A DNA stretch of 64,000 bases from positions 473,478,157 to 473,542,156 of the forward strand of contig NC_081412.1 in the NCBI RefSeq assembly GCF_030272615.1, in the 5' to 3' direction. The notes beneath the pieces are model-generated. The model was not told the origin of the DNA. It saw nothing but the letters and a program-made list of their open reading frames with translations, and did not search any database. This stretch comes from Cryptomeria japonica (lineage: Eukaryota; Streptophyta; Pinopsida; Cupressales; Cupressaceae). The position numbers and the translations under genes were made by a program. This document shows, one piece after another, positions 24,002-36,097 of this stretch (its first letter is position 1; every line of letters starts with the position of its first letter).

Positions 24002-24694
24002 ATGCTAATTATTTTGCTAATAGTATTGACCATGTTAATAAAAAAGAATATTAGACAATGGGTGCAAAAAGGCCCCCATCTGTCTTATTTTCAAATTCAA
24101 ATTTGGCTAAAGTACATTATGTTGATGTGGCTTCTTGATCATGGACAAGGTTGCATGATAAGTATGTTTCTTCTTGGCATAGGGGAAGTTAATGTTTTAA
24201 AATATATGAAATTTATGAATAAGCCTTGCTTTAATATTTCCATCATTGCTACAAGTGGTGATAGGATTTGTGGGGATGACATCGCCTTGCTTTTGTATTC
24301 TCGTAAGGATGGTTATTTATGGAATGGTCACTTCACATGTGCAAATTGGACCAATGGGGTCAATTTTTTAGCCATCGCAAGCCTTAATTGCACTTGCATT
24401 ATTTCCTTTCTAGATTGTAGAAATCTTCATGGGCCTAATTTTCTTTTTGTCTACTTCTCTCTCCTGACTATTGTTGCAATTAAGATTGCAATGGGGTGTG
24501 TTATGAAATGCTCTAAACTCGAGGATTATAATGAGTTAAATCAAAATGAAGTGTGGGACCTTTTTGATATGGTGGGGATGGCCCCTTATTCCTTTTTCAT
24601 GAAAGATTATAATAGGGCCTTGTCGATAAAAAATTTCCTCATGGAAAAAGGGGACGATTACTATTGGCAACATCAATTTCAGTGTTACTCCTAA
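24002..24694 (+). CDS. Unidentified 230-codon open frame
   Basis: This is one of the longer uninterrupted frames in the window (24002-24694), directly downstream of the RNase H remnant. The product is rich in hydrophobic residues and cysteine, with a segment SGDRICGDDIALLLYSRKDG and no domain I recognise. A second frame (24819-25103) follows. Local AT content lowers stop frequency only slightly, so the length is mildly unusual. It lies in old transposon territory, however, with no visible promoter or splice structure. It may be a remnant of a retroelement or a chance frame; I do not assign a function. Confidence 0.2.
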   Translation: MLIILLIVLTMLIKKNIRQWVQKGPHLSYFQIQIWLKYIMLMWLLDHGQGCMISMFLLGIGEVNVLKYMKFMNKPCFNISIIATSGDRICGDDIALLLYSRKDGYLWNGHFTCANWTNGVNFLAIASLNCTCIISFLDCRNLHGPNFLFVYFSLLTIVAIKIAMGCVMKCSKLEDYNELNQNEVWDLFDMVGMAPYSFFMKDYNRALSIKNFLMEKGDDYYWQHQFQCYS

Positions 24695-25087
24695 AATATT
24701 TCTCAAGAAATTAATTGAAAAAGAGGAAAGGCTGATCATGTTTTAGAAGGACTATGATCGCTCCATCTCGTGGCCCTGTATGCTATGGTGACTTTTTATG
24801 TAATGATGCATTTTTACCTTGGAAGGGTGTTATTCTACTATTCATGGCTATCACTTTCCAATTTTAAATCATATCTGCTATGGTGAAAAAATTAACCTAT
24901 CATTTTATTTCTTCTCACATTTGTTTGCTAGTATTTGTGAAGGGGCATCTCCCCCTTTACACAAAGGGTTACTTTATTCCCTTTATCAAATATCCTTTGA
25001 TTATTCCCCTCACCATAATAATCTCTTAATCTACCTTGAAAACCCTAGTGATATTCAGGAAGCCCCTAGAAGTTCTATTCAAATTGA

Positions 25088-25207
25088 AGAGAAAGTAATT
25101 TAATTTAATGTCATCAGGATAAAAGGCTTTAATCAACATAGATAAATGGTATGCAACTATATCTATTTGGAATGCATTACCCAAACAATGCAATTGATCA
25201 ATCGCAC
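25088..25207 (-). repeat. Fold-back repeat family, inverted partial copy
   Basis: This 120-base block is the reverse complement of about 28322-28441, including the AATGCATTACC and TTAAATTTAATG-type segments. It contains one arm of the fold-back repeat described at 26680-26908. Confidence 0.75.
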
Positions 25208-26679
25208 ACAAAGTTCCATGAGTGTGATCTTTTTGAAATCCTAATATGATTTCTATCTCGTCAACCTCTAAAGGAGCCACCTGACTTGGCCCACCCAAAC
25301 CAAGATCCATTCTTCCCACTTTTCAAGATTGTATTTCTCTTCACTATCTTGCAGTTTCCCTCATGAATTTTCAATTATAGTGCAAAGTTCTTCATGAAGG
25401 ACACCACCACATCGTCTAGAGTCTATGCTTCAATTTTTTTCTTTGATCCCATGGAGGCCAATAGTCCTTTATCTGAGGAAGTTCTTCTTGAATAGTCCTA
25501 GGGGGGAGAGGTAATGCTTGAAATCGCCCTTCTATTGGGAGATTGTGTACATAACCTCTTTGTCTTCTGAAAGATGAAAATTACTTCGAATCTGCCAACT
25601 CTGGTTCCACACTATAGAAATTTTTGGATATTGACTTCCAAATATCCTTCGGTGCAAAAGAATCATTCTCATAATAGAAAAAAGGTGCTTCTTCCATGAA
25701 CACATTGATTTCCTCCAAGCGTGGCCCAATAGGTTTCGCAGGAACTCCAGAACTAGTTAGTCCCTCCGGACATAAATTAGAGATGTCACATCACACACTC
25801 TAGGCATTGTTTGTTTGTATTGCATACTCTCTATCTTTTTATCACCCTTTAACAATGTCCTCTGCTTTTCTCCAATTGCTCTCTTCTAGGCAGCTGATGA
25901 GCTTGTTTCCATGTCATTCAAGATAATGCCTGCTTGCTTTCTTTTACGAAATTTGCTTGCACATGACTCTTCAACTTGTATGTTCTGATTCCGTACAGAT
26001 ATAAATTTTAATTCATGCTCAGATAATAATTAAATAAAACAAGCATTTGTAATGAAAAGATTTAGTCATTGGATGTTACATATTATATGATGGAAAGATC
26101 CTAGACAATTCTTGGAGAAAGGAAACATCATTGATAATCATTTTTTCCAAATAACACTGAATCAAATAAATAATAAATGTTTTATGCAATTTTTAAAAGT
26201 AGAACTCGTTCAATGCTTTCATGCACGGACAGCAAAGCCGTTTGACCCACACCATTATCCATAATAGAACAAATCTATATAATAGGCTATTATAAAGAAT
26301 ATATACAAAAATATGAAAGAACATTAAATTACCATTACAAACCCATAAACCATTAAATAGTGAAAATAGATATAAATTTGTAAATGTCTCCCTACAAACA
26401 CCACAACCATAACCAAAACAAAAAAATTCTTACCCGCAAAAACTAAGTAGCTAGTGAGTTGCAAGTCTACAACATCTCTTAGATGATCAAACCATTTCTT
26501 AATTTTGTTCTTCTGATTAGTCAATGGATTTAGTTGCATGTACAATTTTTCTATTTGAAGCCTTCCATTTCCCTATATTTGAGACTTAATAAAATTCTTG
26601 TGAGTAGGAAATTGATTCAGGAGTTACATGTGAAGAATTTGGCAAAGTAAATTATGACAATCAAACTCAAATTTTATCT
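25208..26679. other. Unassigned AT-rich DNA
   Basis: I see no supported gene. Several 60-100-codon frames on the minus strand have no recognisable motif. The stretch lies between inverted copies of the fold-back family. Confidence 0.45.
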
Positions 26680-26908
26680 GTCTTGAAAGCCTTTTATCCC
26701 GATGACATTAAATTAAAGTTCTTTCTCTACTTTCTGGTGATCTCTGGAGTAGAGGTTGTTTTGCATCGACCTGGGATAAATTTAACTTGTGTTCTATCTG
26801 TGGAAATATGTATCATAGGTCGATGCAATGCAACCTCCGCTCCACCAATACTAGATAGAAGAAAAAGTACTTTAATTTAATGCCATCAAGATAAAATTCT
26901 TTCAAGAC
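26680..26908. mobile_element. Fold-back (MITE-like) repeat, copy 1
   Basis: The left arm (26680-26727) and right arm (26861-26908) are inverted repeats of about 45 bases with a handful of mismatches. Both carry TTAAATTAAAGT and CTTGAAAG cores. A similar element lies at 28390-28601. Sequence shared with that copy continues to about 27030, including a TATAAAAGG box at 26919-26927, so the fold-back may be part of a larger repeat such as a short LTR. I see no transposase. Confidence 0.62.
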
Positions 26909-27035
26909 ATATATTAGGTATAAAAGGAAGCCTACCCTATCATTTGAAGTGGTCTACCTACAATTCAAGTGATCTCTTAATTATAAAATCAATTCAATTC
27001 CAAGTGAACAAGCAATCAAACATTGAAGGAGAATT
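26909..27035. repeat. Flanking direct repeat with TATA-like box
   Basis: The ATTAGGTATAAAAGGAAGCC stretch and about 110 following bases recur at 28602-28745 with small differences. Together with the fold-back this makes a direct repeat of about 340 bases spaced about 1.7 kb apart. Confidence 0.65.
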
Positions 27036-28321
27036 CAAGTTGGTGCAAGTGAATTTGGAAGGCCAAAGGACTCAATAAAGCCATTAAAGACTTTTGAAGG
27101 TCTTAGGAGTGAAGAGCCAATCAATTATGATGTCTTAAGGTCCATTATGGCATTTAATAATGAAAATTATAATAAGTTTGTAATTTGTTGTAAAGGGCCT
27201 GGTAAGGACCTTAGGAGCAACAAAAAGATGTAATAGGAATTTATGGCTTAGGGAGTCTACAAGAGTTTAGGCAAGTTCAATAAATCATTTAATAACCTTC
27301 TATGTCAGCAATTAATATTTTTTGATCAAAAGGTTGATGTAATGCTTTGTACGACAAAGAATGCTGGTGTATGGACTAGGACAAGCAATAACAACAATTT
27401 TTTGTTTTCTTGAAATTTTTTGGTGTTTTGGCTTATGGTAACTTTGTCTTGAGTGTGTATTCTAATTCCTAATGCATTGAAGAGACCTTGAACATCTTAT
27501 TTGCAGGGAAGATGCACTGATAATCCATTTTTCTCATACTTTAGACTAGTTGCATTGACTATTCTAACAGATTTGTGCAATTTGGCATTTGATTTGGTTG
27601 ATTTACAATGAGAATGGTCATTCCATGAAATTAAAAGGTTTAATATTCACGGAAAGGCACTTCTGTAACATGTACAATAAATTACTAACAGGTTGATATG
27701 AAGATTGGGTAGATAACCGGGGTGCTCACCAAAACAACGAATGTAAGAGTGGAGAAATTGCGTGCTAAGGAGCAACAGTAGAAAATCCGCCTTAAGGATG
27801 GGCACATTTTATGATTGATAGTGTTTAGAAATTTCAAATGAAAGGTGAATCCATCATCATTTGTATGGTAGAGTGTTTGGAAGAGGGGTATATGAGAAAC
27901 CCTACTTTTAAGGGTTTGTGAGAGGCTAAATAAGGGATTTTGCATTTAAGAAGGTTAAAACTTGTAAATAATTGCATTTCCTTAGTTTTGAATCATATAC
28001 TTTCCAAAGAAGCCTTTTGATAGTAGATTCTGTGTACCATCCTAATCCAAAAAGCATTCATTTTGTCTACATACGATAGTTATTGCTAGAATCAATTGAA
28101 AGTGTATTCATTTAGGGACCTTTCATAAAATATTCTCAACTTACATATCATAAAAGGATCTTAAAATATTCATTAATTATAATGATAAGAATTTGGTTGT
28201 TTCGTACACCTTCCTTTACTATTTTAAAAATATCATCAACCAAAATATTGTGCAGCAGTAGTATGGAGTGCATTTCATCTATTATACGCCTAAATATTTC
28301 ATCATACCACTTTCTTTTCAA
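27036..28321. other. Unassigned DNA between direct repeats
   Basis: No coding sequence is supported here. A minus-strand frame at 27685-27945 has no known motif. Another at 28148-28378 overlaps the next repeat and has none either. Confidence 0.45.
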
Positions 28322-28389
28322 AGGCGACTGATCGATTGCACTATTTGGGTAATGCATTCCAAATAGATACAGTTGCATACCATTTATTT

Positions 28390-28601
28390 GTCTTGATTAA
28401 AGACTTTTATCCTGATGGCATTAAATTAAAGTTCTTTCTCTATTTTCTCTATTTGCATAGACCTGGGATACATTTAACTTGTGTTGTATCTGTGGAAATA
28501 TGTATCCTAGAACAATGCAATGAAACCTCTGCTCCACCAATACTAGATAGAAGAGAAAGTACTTTAATTTAAAGCCATCAGGATAAAATGCTTTCAAGAC
28601 A
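28390..28601. mobile_element. Fold-back (MITE-like) repeat, copy 2
   Basis: The left arm at 28390-28440 pairs with the right arm at 28554-28600. The interior includes CTGCTCCACCAATACTAGAT, as in copy 1. It is followed by the same TATAAAAGG-containing flank to about 28745. Confidence 0.62.
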
Positions 28602-28745
28602 TATATTAGGTATAAAAGGAAGCCTACCCTATCATTTGAAGGGGTTTACCTACAATTGAAGTGATCTATTAATTATAATATCAATTCAATTCCAAGTTAA
28701 TAGGCAATCAAGCATTCATCAAGAATTGAAGGAGAAATCAAGTTA

Positions 28746-30560
28746 ATAAAGATATTTAATAGAGGAGATATTTTATAAAGATATCATCTTTAAAAAAAGA
28801 AATGGGCAGAAGATTAAGAATACAAACCTTCCATATTGCACACTTCAAGGTATATTCAAATTACAAGATACATTTAAAGGGTCTGTCCTATTCAAGCTAG
28901 CTACTATTTCAACACATTCTAACACATGTATCTGTTTCTATGCAATAATTAGTAGTAGCTACATAGACTAGCATGGTATATAAGTTCTTTTCTAACAGTG
29001 CCCTTCATATGCAATTATTTCAAGATTATTTAGTTGTATCTACCTTCTTAGGTTATGAAAATGGAGATTATATTAGGCTATGTATCTACTTTCTTGCTCT
29101 GTAATTCTTGCTGTGTTTAATAAATTTTAATCCCTTTGGTGAAAAAAAAGGAGGTTGATGATAAATATCTATGTTGTCTATTAGTTGATTCCCATGACAA
29201 TAAGTGGTTAATGTTGATACAAAGTAACACTAACAGGAAACTTTGATGACAATCTAATACACATTACTATTGAACTTACCCCTATCTCATATAACCCTAT
29301 GTTGGCTAGGCCCCACAATAATTAGAAGATCCTAATTACTACTGTCTTAAACCTTGCATTGACCGTCAAAATTTCACAGTGAGTTGAGTTAATTAGTCCA
29401 TTAGTGAGATTAGGAAAGAGTTTGGTATTGAGTTAGGTGTTGGTGGAAGGTTTAAGGAGGTACACTATCATCATAATTAATGTTAGAGAGTGTTGTGTGA
29501 TAAAGAATGGCCACGGAAGGAGTGACTGTCCTAAGTGCTTGAGACTATCACAAAAAGTGAGTGTTGCAGCAGTGAATCTTCCTTTAACCTTTGTGTGTTT
29601 GGGAGGGTAAAGACCCATGGTGGTATATGTTGAGTGGTTGGGAGGGTAAAGACCCACATATCAACTATCTACTTTGACATCATAGGATGCTGTCCACCTA
29701 CTCTAAAACCTTGTGGGCACTCTCTGTCTGATACTAACATATACATAACATGTTCCTCTCATATAAACCTATGTTGGCTAGGGCCCACCATAATTAGAAG
29801 ATCCTAACTACTAAAAACACTAGATTCTCCCCTAAAAGGTTGTTGAGTCATAGAAGGCCTAGCTTGATAGCCCTATAGTCTCTCATACCTAAAGTATCCT
29901 TGTGTCAATGATGGTCAAATGTGACTACCATATGGCCCCTACTATGCTCTAGACCTTTGTCCCTAATATATACACAGGGATCGACCAAACTCAAGGTGCA
30001 AGTGTAAAAAATAGTGTAGGTGAATTGCTTTATAAACTAAAATTAAAGGGGTGATTTCCTTTTAAAAGACAATTTTTTTTAACAAAGGGAGGGAATTTAT
30101 TTTTAGGCACCGTCTTATCTTGTACACTTGTGCATGGAGATGATATATGTTTTGTGGCAACCAACTATCAATATTTGGCGATTAAATTTTTTAATAAAAG
30201 GGTTAGTGTCAAATCTAGTTGGAAACTCAATTTTGATACCCTCCAAAATCAGCAATGCCTTCTCTTTCAAGAGCTAGACCTCCCATTGACGTTGCCTCCT
30301 TTTTAGAGCATCTAGCTTCAAGAAAATGCATTGGTTTTTTATGGGACTAGAAACTATTCCTCTTCTAGCTGGAGACTACCCTATTTGGCTGCACCCACCC
30401 CTTTTGGCAAGTGTTAAATAAAATATAGGCATTTTTTTTTTACTTATGGCACTTGCCATTTAGACAAAATTGACTATTTTTGGCTGAGTGTTGGTATGTG
30501 GCGACTAATCATGCAACTACTATACACTCATTGGACAGAGGAGTCAGCCTGAAGGGCCGC
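28746..30560. other. Unassigned repeat-rich DNA
   Basis: No gene is supported. A block with ACCCTATGTTGGCTAGG...AGAAGATCCTAA occurs twice (about 29283-29345 and 29757-29817). A 20-base GGGAGGGTAAAGACCCA motif occurs at about 29602 and 29640. These suggest an old LTR or similar repeat. Confidence 0.5.
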
Positions 30561-30565
30561 CATAA

Positions 30566-30952
30566 TGGGGAGAATTGATCCCCCCAAAATTTTATCCTAC
30601 ATGTACAAGAACACAAGAATATGAGGAGTACAATAGTACAAGTACAAGGAAAAGATTAAGAGAATATTATTTTAGGGTTAGGGTTAATTTTGTTGACCAA
30701 CTTTGTAGGTTGCCCTAAAAATTGCATGTTATAAGCGGCTAGAATGAAAAAGGCATTGTAATGGTATTGTGATGTTTTACTAGATAATAAGAAAAGATTG
30801 GATGATTGCGTTATGTGAATGTAGCCCATATTGGGTGGACCATTTTAAAACTCGATGTTATTTATGTTGTGTATTTTTCTCTGTCTTTGCGTATATGAAT
30901 CTTCATATAACTATTAATTTATGTTTTTCCTAGATCTGCCTAAACTATAACA
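30566..30952 (+). mobile_element. Ty1/copia 5' LTR (probable)
   Basis: The block begins TGGGGAGAATTGATCC and ends CTATAACA at 30952. A primer-binding-site-like TTGGTATTAGAGTC follows at 30954. The length (about 390 bases) and position directly before the copia gag fit a copia LTR. The start is less certain than the end, and no 3' LTR survives. Confidence 0.6.
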
Positions 30953-31014
30953 ATTGGTATTAGAGTCATGCATTTTTTTAAATTGGCAAGGACTTTAAAA
31001 TTTGAGTGGGAGCG

Positions 31015-31602
31015 ACGGAAGAAACCAAATTCAAGGTTGAGAAGTTCAACAACTAGAATTATCAGTTATGGAAAATGTAGATGGAGGATTACTTGTATCA
31101 AAAGGATCTGTGGTGGCCATTGGACGGAAAGACAAAGAAACTGACCACGATGTCAGATAAAGATTGGGATATTCTAGACAAAAAGACACTAGGGACCATT
31201 CGGTTGTGCTTTGCAACATCTATAGCATTCAATATTTCCAAATCAACAATGACTGAAACCTTGAGCCAAACACTGGCTAAATTGTATGAGGAATCCTTAG
31301 CTTCAAATAAGGTATTTCTGTTGAATCATTTATTTAATATGAAAATGAGTGAAGAAGGATATGTAGCAGATCATTTAATTGAGTTTAATATAGTTACTAG
31401 CTAATTGTCTTCTATAAAATTTAACTTTGACAAAGAGGTTAGGGCTCTCTTAATTTTATGTTCTTTGCTAGAAAATTGGAATAACTTGGTTATGGCTGTA
31501 ATTTACTATATCTCTGGTACAAACACTTTGAAATTTAATGATGTTGTTGGTGTTATCCTAAGTGAGGAAATGCGATGGAAAAGTGTAGGTGAGACTTAAA
31601 CA
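31015..31602 (+). pseudogene. Copia gag (UBN2-type), degenerate
   Basis: The translation starts near KFKVEKFNN, reads a YQLW-like motif broken by a stop, then MEDYLYQKDLWWPL. It continues through KTLGTIRLCFATS, LYEESLASNKVFLLNHLFNMKM and a LLILCSLLENWNNLVMAV segment. This is the copia capsid pattern. Two 5'-region stops (including one just before 31081) and a stop at 31402-31404 interrupt one common frame. The zinc knuckle expected downstream is not recognisable in the short stretch to 31740. Confidence 0.82.
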
Positions 31603-31699
31603 TCACCAAGTATTGTTTTGAATGTAGAGAATAGGGGAACATCAAAGAATAGTTTACAAGTAATAGTTTACAAGATGCCTTAATTCTATGTTTAGATAA

Positions 31700-34235
31700 T
31701 GTTAATTATTCTTGGGTAATATATTTAGAGGTTTCATTTCATGCCACAACCCATAGATTTTTTCTTTCTAGATTATGTTCAAGGTGATTTTGGACAGGTA
31801 TACTTTGGTGATGATGAGCCTTGCCAGATTGTTTGAAAATGCAAGATAAAAATCAAGTCGTAGAATGGAAATAACTGGCTTTTGAAGGAGGTAAGGCTTG
31901 TCCCTAATTTAAGAAGAAATTTAATTTCTCCAAGACAACTAGGCAGTGAAGGTTGCATAGTTACTTTTACAGACAATATTTGGAAGGTCACTAAAGGTGC
32001 ATTAGTAGTAGCTAAAGGTGTAAAGGTAGGCACATAGTATTTGTGTACTAGTAATACTTATTCTACCTTAGTTGATACAAAAAAATTAATTTTAGGGACA
32101 ACTACAATAGATATTGCAAAAATATATACAAAATTGTGGCACCGTAGTCTTGGGCACATTAGTGAGAAAGGGATGAAAATCCTTCACTCTATATTTGCCA
32201 GGATTGAAGCAGATTGATTTAGAGTTCTATGTAAAACCGTGTTTATGGTAAATAGAAGAGAGTTAAATTTCTCAAGGTTGGGAAATAGAAGAAGAGTGAG
32301 AAGTTAGAGCTTGTGCATTCAGATGCATGGGGATCAGCTCAGGTATCATCTCTTGGTGGCTCTTGTTATTATGTTATTGTTAGAGATGATGCAACTAGGG
32401 AAACATGGGCGTATTTCCAAAAATAGAAATAAGATACTGTTTAAACTTTTAAGAAATTGAAAGCTTTGGTTGAGAATTAGATAGGAAAAAAGTTGAAGTG
32501 TCTCAGATTTAATAATGAAGTGAGTATTGGAGAAAATTATTTGAAGATTATTGTTCTTACAATGAAATCCGAAGGTAGAAGATGGTTCCAGGAACCCCGC
32601 AAGAAATTGTGTTTGAGAGAATGAAGAGGACCATCATGGAGCATGAGATTTCATGCTATACTACCCCTACATTTATGGGCAGATGTTGTACATATTATTG
32701 TTTATTTGATAAATAGAGGACCTTCAAATCCTTTGGATGGTGGCATTCAAGAGGAGTTATGGACTTGTAAAAAGGTAAATTATTCTTTTATGAAAACCTT
32801 TGGTTTTGAAGCTTTTGTCCATATTGAAAAATTGAACAAAACCAAGCTTGATGATAAATCTAAAAAAGTATACCTTCATTGGATATGGAATGGATGACTT
32901 TGGTTATTGATTATGAGATTTTCAAAATCACAAAATATGTAGAAATAGAGATGTTATATTCAATGAGAAGGTCATGTATAAAGAACATATGTAGGAATAG
33001 AAGTATGAATGGGTCAAAAAGGAATATGTGGTGCTAGATGAGATTCTTGAGAATAAAATGCTATTGCTAACTGATACTCAGAACAAATAAATATCCCATA
33101 GACTCCTACAAGTGTTAGAAGACGTTCTACGAGGTTAAGTAGTCCTCCTGAAATATTTTCTCCTTCTTCGTATTTTACTTTATTAACTGATTCTGGTGAA
33201 CTTGAATGATATGAAGAAGCAATGCAGGTGGATGCCAAATAGTAGTGGGAGCTAGGCATGAAAGAGAAAATGGATTCCTTGTTGCAAAATTAGACATGGG
33301 ACTTAATCCCATTACCTGTAGGAAAAAGAGCCTTGCCAAATAAATGGGTTTATAGGATGAAAGAGGAGGATGGAGGATAAAATAGATATAATGCTAGACT
33401 CATGGTAAAAGGATTTGCACAGAAAAAGGATATAGATTTTGATGAAATATTTTCTCCAATTGTAAAAATGACTTTAGTTAGAACTGTTCTAGGTCTTGTG
33501 GATGCAATAGGCTTGCTCTTGAACAACTAGATGTTAAAACAACCTTTTTACATGGGAATTCGGAGGAGGAAATCTACATGCAACAACCATATGGACATGA
33601 GATCAAAGGTAAGGAGGAATTAGAGTGCAAGTTGAAGAAGAGTCTGTATGGCCTAAAACAAGCACTCTGAAAATGATATTTGAAATTTTATAGTTTCATG
33701 GTTGAACAATGTTATTACAGATGTCATTTTGATAATAGTGTTTATTTTAAGAGATTAGATAATGGCAGTTATATTATCTTGTTACTTTATGTTGATGACA
33801 TGCTTGTTGTTGGGTCTAACATGCAACATATAAATGAACTTAAACAAAAATTATCAAAGTCTTTTTCTATCAAGGATTTGGGTGCAGCTAAGAAAATCCT
33901 TTGTATGAGGATTTCATGAGATAGGAAAAATAGAACATTTTGCCACAAAGTGAATATATAAAGAAGGTGTTGGAAATATTTAACATGCAAAATGCAAAAG
34001 TAGTTGGTACACTTTTGGCTAGTCATTTCAAATTGACTATTTAAAGAGACGTGTCCAAAGACATAGGAAGAGGTAAATAAAATGTTTAACTTTTTGTATT
34101 CATCACCTATTGGCAATGTTATGTATGTGATGGTATGCAAATGGCCAGATATTTCACATATAATGGGAGTTGTGAGTAGGTATATGAGCAATCCAGGAAT
34201 GGACCATTAGAATGTTATCAAATGGATTCTCAATC
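31700..34235 (+). pseudogene. Copia pol: protease, integrase, RT and RNase H start, degenerate
   Basis: The protease region keeps SFHATTHR and, in another frame, DYVQGDFGQVYFGDDEPCQIV-like residues, but the catalytic Asp-Ser/Thr-Gly is replaced. A GAG-pre-integrase motif LWHRSLGHISEKGMKIL follows at about 32137. The integrase core begins near LVHSDAWGS and continues past the LINRGPSNP segment. RT starts near 33280 with KRALPNKWVYRMK, contains [20 protein letters not shown] and the catalytic YVDDMLVVG (about 33790). It runs into ADSGAAKKILCMRI-type sequence with the usual SIKDLGAAKKILCMRI spacing. RNase H is cut at about 34235. Many frameshifts and stops make it inactive. Confidence 0.88.
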
Positions 34236-34240
34236 AAGTC

Positions 34241-34804
34241 AAGATCAAGATCCCGAAACCTTATCATTCCATCCAATTGTTGACCGAGAGTCCATCCTCC
34301 ATCCATCCAAATAACCTTTATATAATTCCTATCCATCCATGCATTCATTTCCCCATACAAAGAATTTGGATGCCAATCATAAAATTCATATGTCTAGAAA
34401 TCCACATGTATTCAAGGATCAACATGTATATTCTAATCGACATGTCAAAACAAAGAAAAAATATGATCCAAAAAGAAAAAGAAAAATTCAAAAGACCACA
34501 AAGGTCTGCTGAGGAAAAGAAAGAAAACTCAAAATATATATGGGTTCCTAAATCCTTTGTGCAAGCAAAGTGTTCCAAGGGACCACAAAATAATGAAAAA
34601 TAAAAAACCATGTGGGTTCCCAAGTGGCTCCTTGAAGAAAAAAAGCCTATAGAAGCATAAAACATGGCATCCAAGATTTCTATTCCTCCATCCAAACCTT
34701 CCAAATCTCTTCCTCCATCACTTCCCTTATCCATTTTTGGTCCTTATGTCCCAAAATCCCTAGCTATTCCTCCATCCAAATCTCAAAATTTGAGATCCAC
34801 TTTT
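34241..34804 (+). other. Old repeat DNA with coding-like segment, left flank of the Gypsy insertion
   Basis: A frame around 34430-34800 reads KKENSKYIWVPKSFVQAKCSKGPQ, then MWVPKWLL, then a Ser/Pro/Lys-rich tail. The WVPK repeats resemble the linker of some retroelement polyproteins. The Pro-rich frame appears to continue beyond the Gypsy insertion to 42833. I cannot name the protein. Confidence 0.3.
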
Positions 34805-34809
34805 CCTCC
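34805..34809. repeat. Target-site duplication CCTCC (left)
   Basis: CCTCC directly precedes the LTR start TGTAGCG. It is repeated at 42696-42700 after the other LTR. Confidence 0.92.
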
Positions 34810-34984
34810 TGTAGCGTCCTAAAATTGCGACACTTGCAATTTCGACTGCATTTGGGTCTTCACGATGGTGATGCAAGACGGAACCTGAATGGAGACCCCG
34901 AAACTTGTTGATGACATCAAAAACTGCATTTTTCCAGCACCCTGCTTGATCCCTCCTTGCACCCTGCTGTCCCGAGAGGTGGGA

Positions 34985-35075
34985 CCAGAGCGCCCAGCGC
35001 CCTGGTCCCCCAGGACCATGGTGCCCAGCGTCCTGGTCCCCAGGACCATGGTGCCCAGCGCCCTGGTCCCTGGCC
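34985..35075. repeat. GGTCC/GGACC tandem array in the Gypsy LTR
   Basis: Three imperfect units of GTGCCCAGCG(T/C)CCTGG plus TCCCCAGGACCATG can each fold as a short hairpin. The matching region of the other LTR (41610-41700) is shorter and more degenerate. The array sits about 120 bases upstream of the TATA box. Confidence 0.8.
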
Positions 35076-35192
35076 CTATTTTGGGCCCGGTCTCCTATGG
35101 GACTTCGGACCTTTTTGTTTGCAAATTGGAAAATAACATTTCCTGGTCGGCCTAAGGTCGGGAAAATTAGTCTATCAACCCTAATTGGCAAG

Positions 35193-35200
35193 TATATAAA
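35193..35200 (+). promoter_or_regulatory. LTR TATA box
   Basis: TATATAAA occurs at the expected place in the U3 region and is conserved in the 3' LTR at 41813-41820. Confidence 0.7.
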
Positions 35201-36075
35201 CTACATTTCCTCTCCCATTTTAGGGAGGAAGGACATATGTGTACAAAACATGGAAACGATATTCAAACATTCAAGCATTCAAGCATTCCTTCAAGCAATT
35301 AATCATTCTAAGTCTCCATTCAAGGCTAGGTGTTGCATTCAAGACAAGGATTCAACCATTGAAGAGGAGATCACATACTACAACATACAACATACAACAT
35401 ACAACAACATCTATACCTTTGCATATAAGGATACAAACATCCTTACAACAAGGTACTAGTACTTGTTTTACATTACAGTCATTTACATTTACAGCATTTC
35501 TCACTTCTTGGTTAATTCCAAAACCGGGGTTTGACCTAAGGGCAAACCCCTAATCCCTAACCCCCCAATCGTCTTCGATTTTTTGTGTGTAGGTTGCAGG
35601 TACGTGGCTGAAATTGAAGATCTAGAATCCTTGTGCAGAGACAAACAGATCCCCCTTCGTTTCACGGATTTTTCGGAGGACCGTGTGCATGCCGGGCGCC
35701 ATCGTCCCGTCAACTTTTGCTCAAATTTGCAGGACAGCGCCGTCTCGACATTTTACTGCTAATTCCAGGTCCGCAGCTTCATATCATATCCCTATCTCTA
35801 TTTATAAGTAAATCTTTCTTGCTTCTACATGCATTCCTAGTTCAATCTTTCTATCTACATTCTTTACAAAAGAGGGTATCCTTGCTATCACAATCCTTGA
35901 AACTGATATAGAATCCAATCTTGCATTGCGTGGGATTGGATCTTGTGGGTTTCAACCCCGCTTTTGAATGTAAAGTCCCTCCTAAGTGAAAACCATCAAC
36001 CCTAGTGACTCTCCCTTCTCTCTCCTCGGAGTTGGGGAGGGGAGAACGACTAGGGTTCGATTTTTCCACTTTACA

Positions 36076-36097
36076 TTTTGGTGAACCCGACGTGAAA
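36076..36097 (+). other. Gypsy primer-binding site
   Basis: TTGGTGAACCCGACGTGAA directly follows the CA end of the 5' LTR. A variant of the same sequence follows the LTR end at 2283. I do not assign the tRNA species. Confidence 0.75.

Larger units (their letters stand above)
30566..34240 (+). mobile_element. Truncated Ty1/copia retrotransposon
   Basis: The order LTR, primer site, gag, protease, integrase, RT, start of RNase H is the copia order. The element ends at about 34240, in the early RNase H region after PDISHIMGVVSRYMSNPG, without a 3' LTR or target duplication. Stops and frameshifts are spread throughout, so it is old and inactive. Confidence 0.88.
34810..36075 (+). repeat. Gypsy 5' LTR
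   Basis: It begins TGTAGCGTCCTAAAATTG and ends CCACTTTACA. A TATATAAA box is at 35193-35200. A GC-rich tandem array at about 34985-35075 has three units of about 30 bases, each containing the self-complementary TCCTGG/CCAGGA or a variant. The second LTR has a shorter and more diverged version. A 30-base GGACCGTG motif sits at 35678-35707. Confidence 0.95.

Noticed and set aside
30674-30690. Telomere-like TTAGGGTTAGGG
   Set aside because: There are only two units inside a copia LTR, and the typical plant repeat is TTTAGGG.
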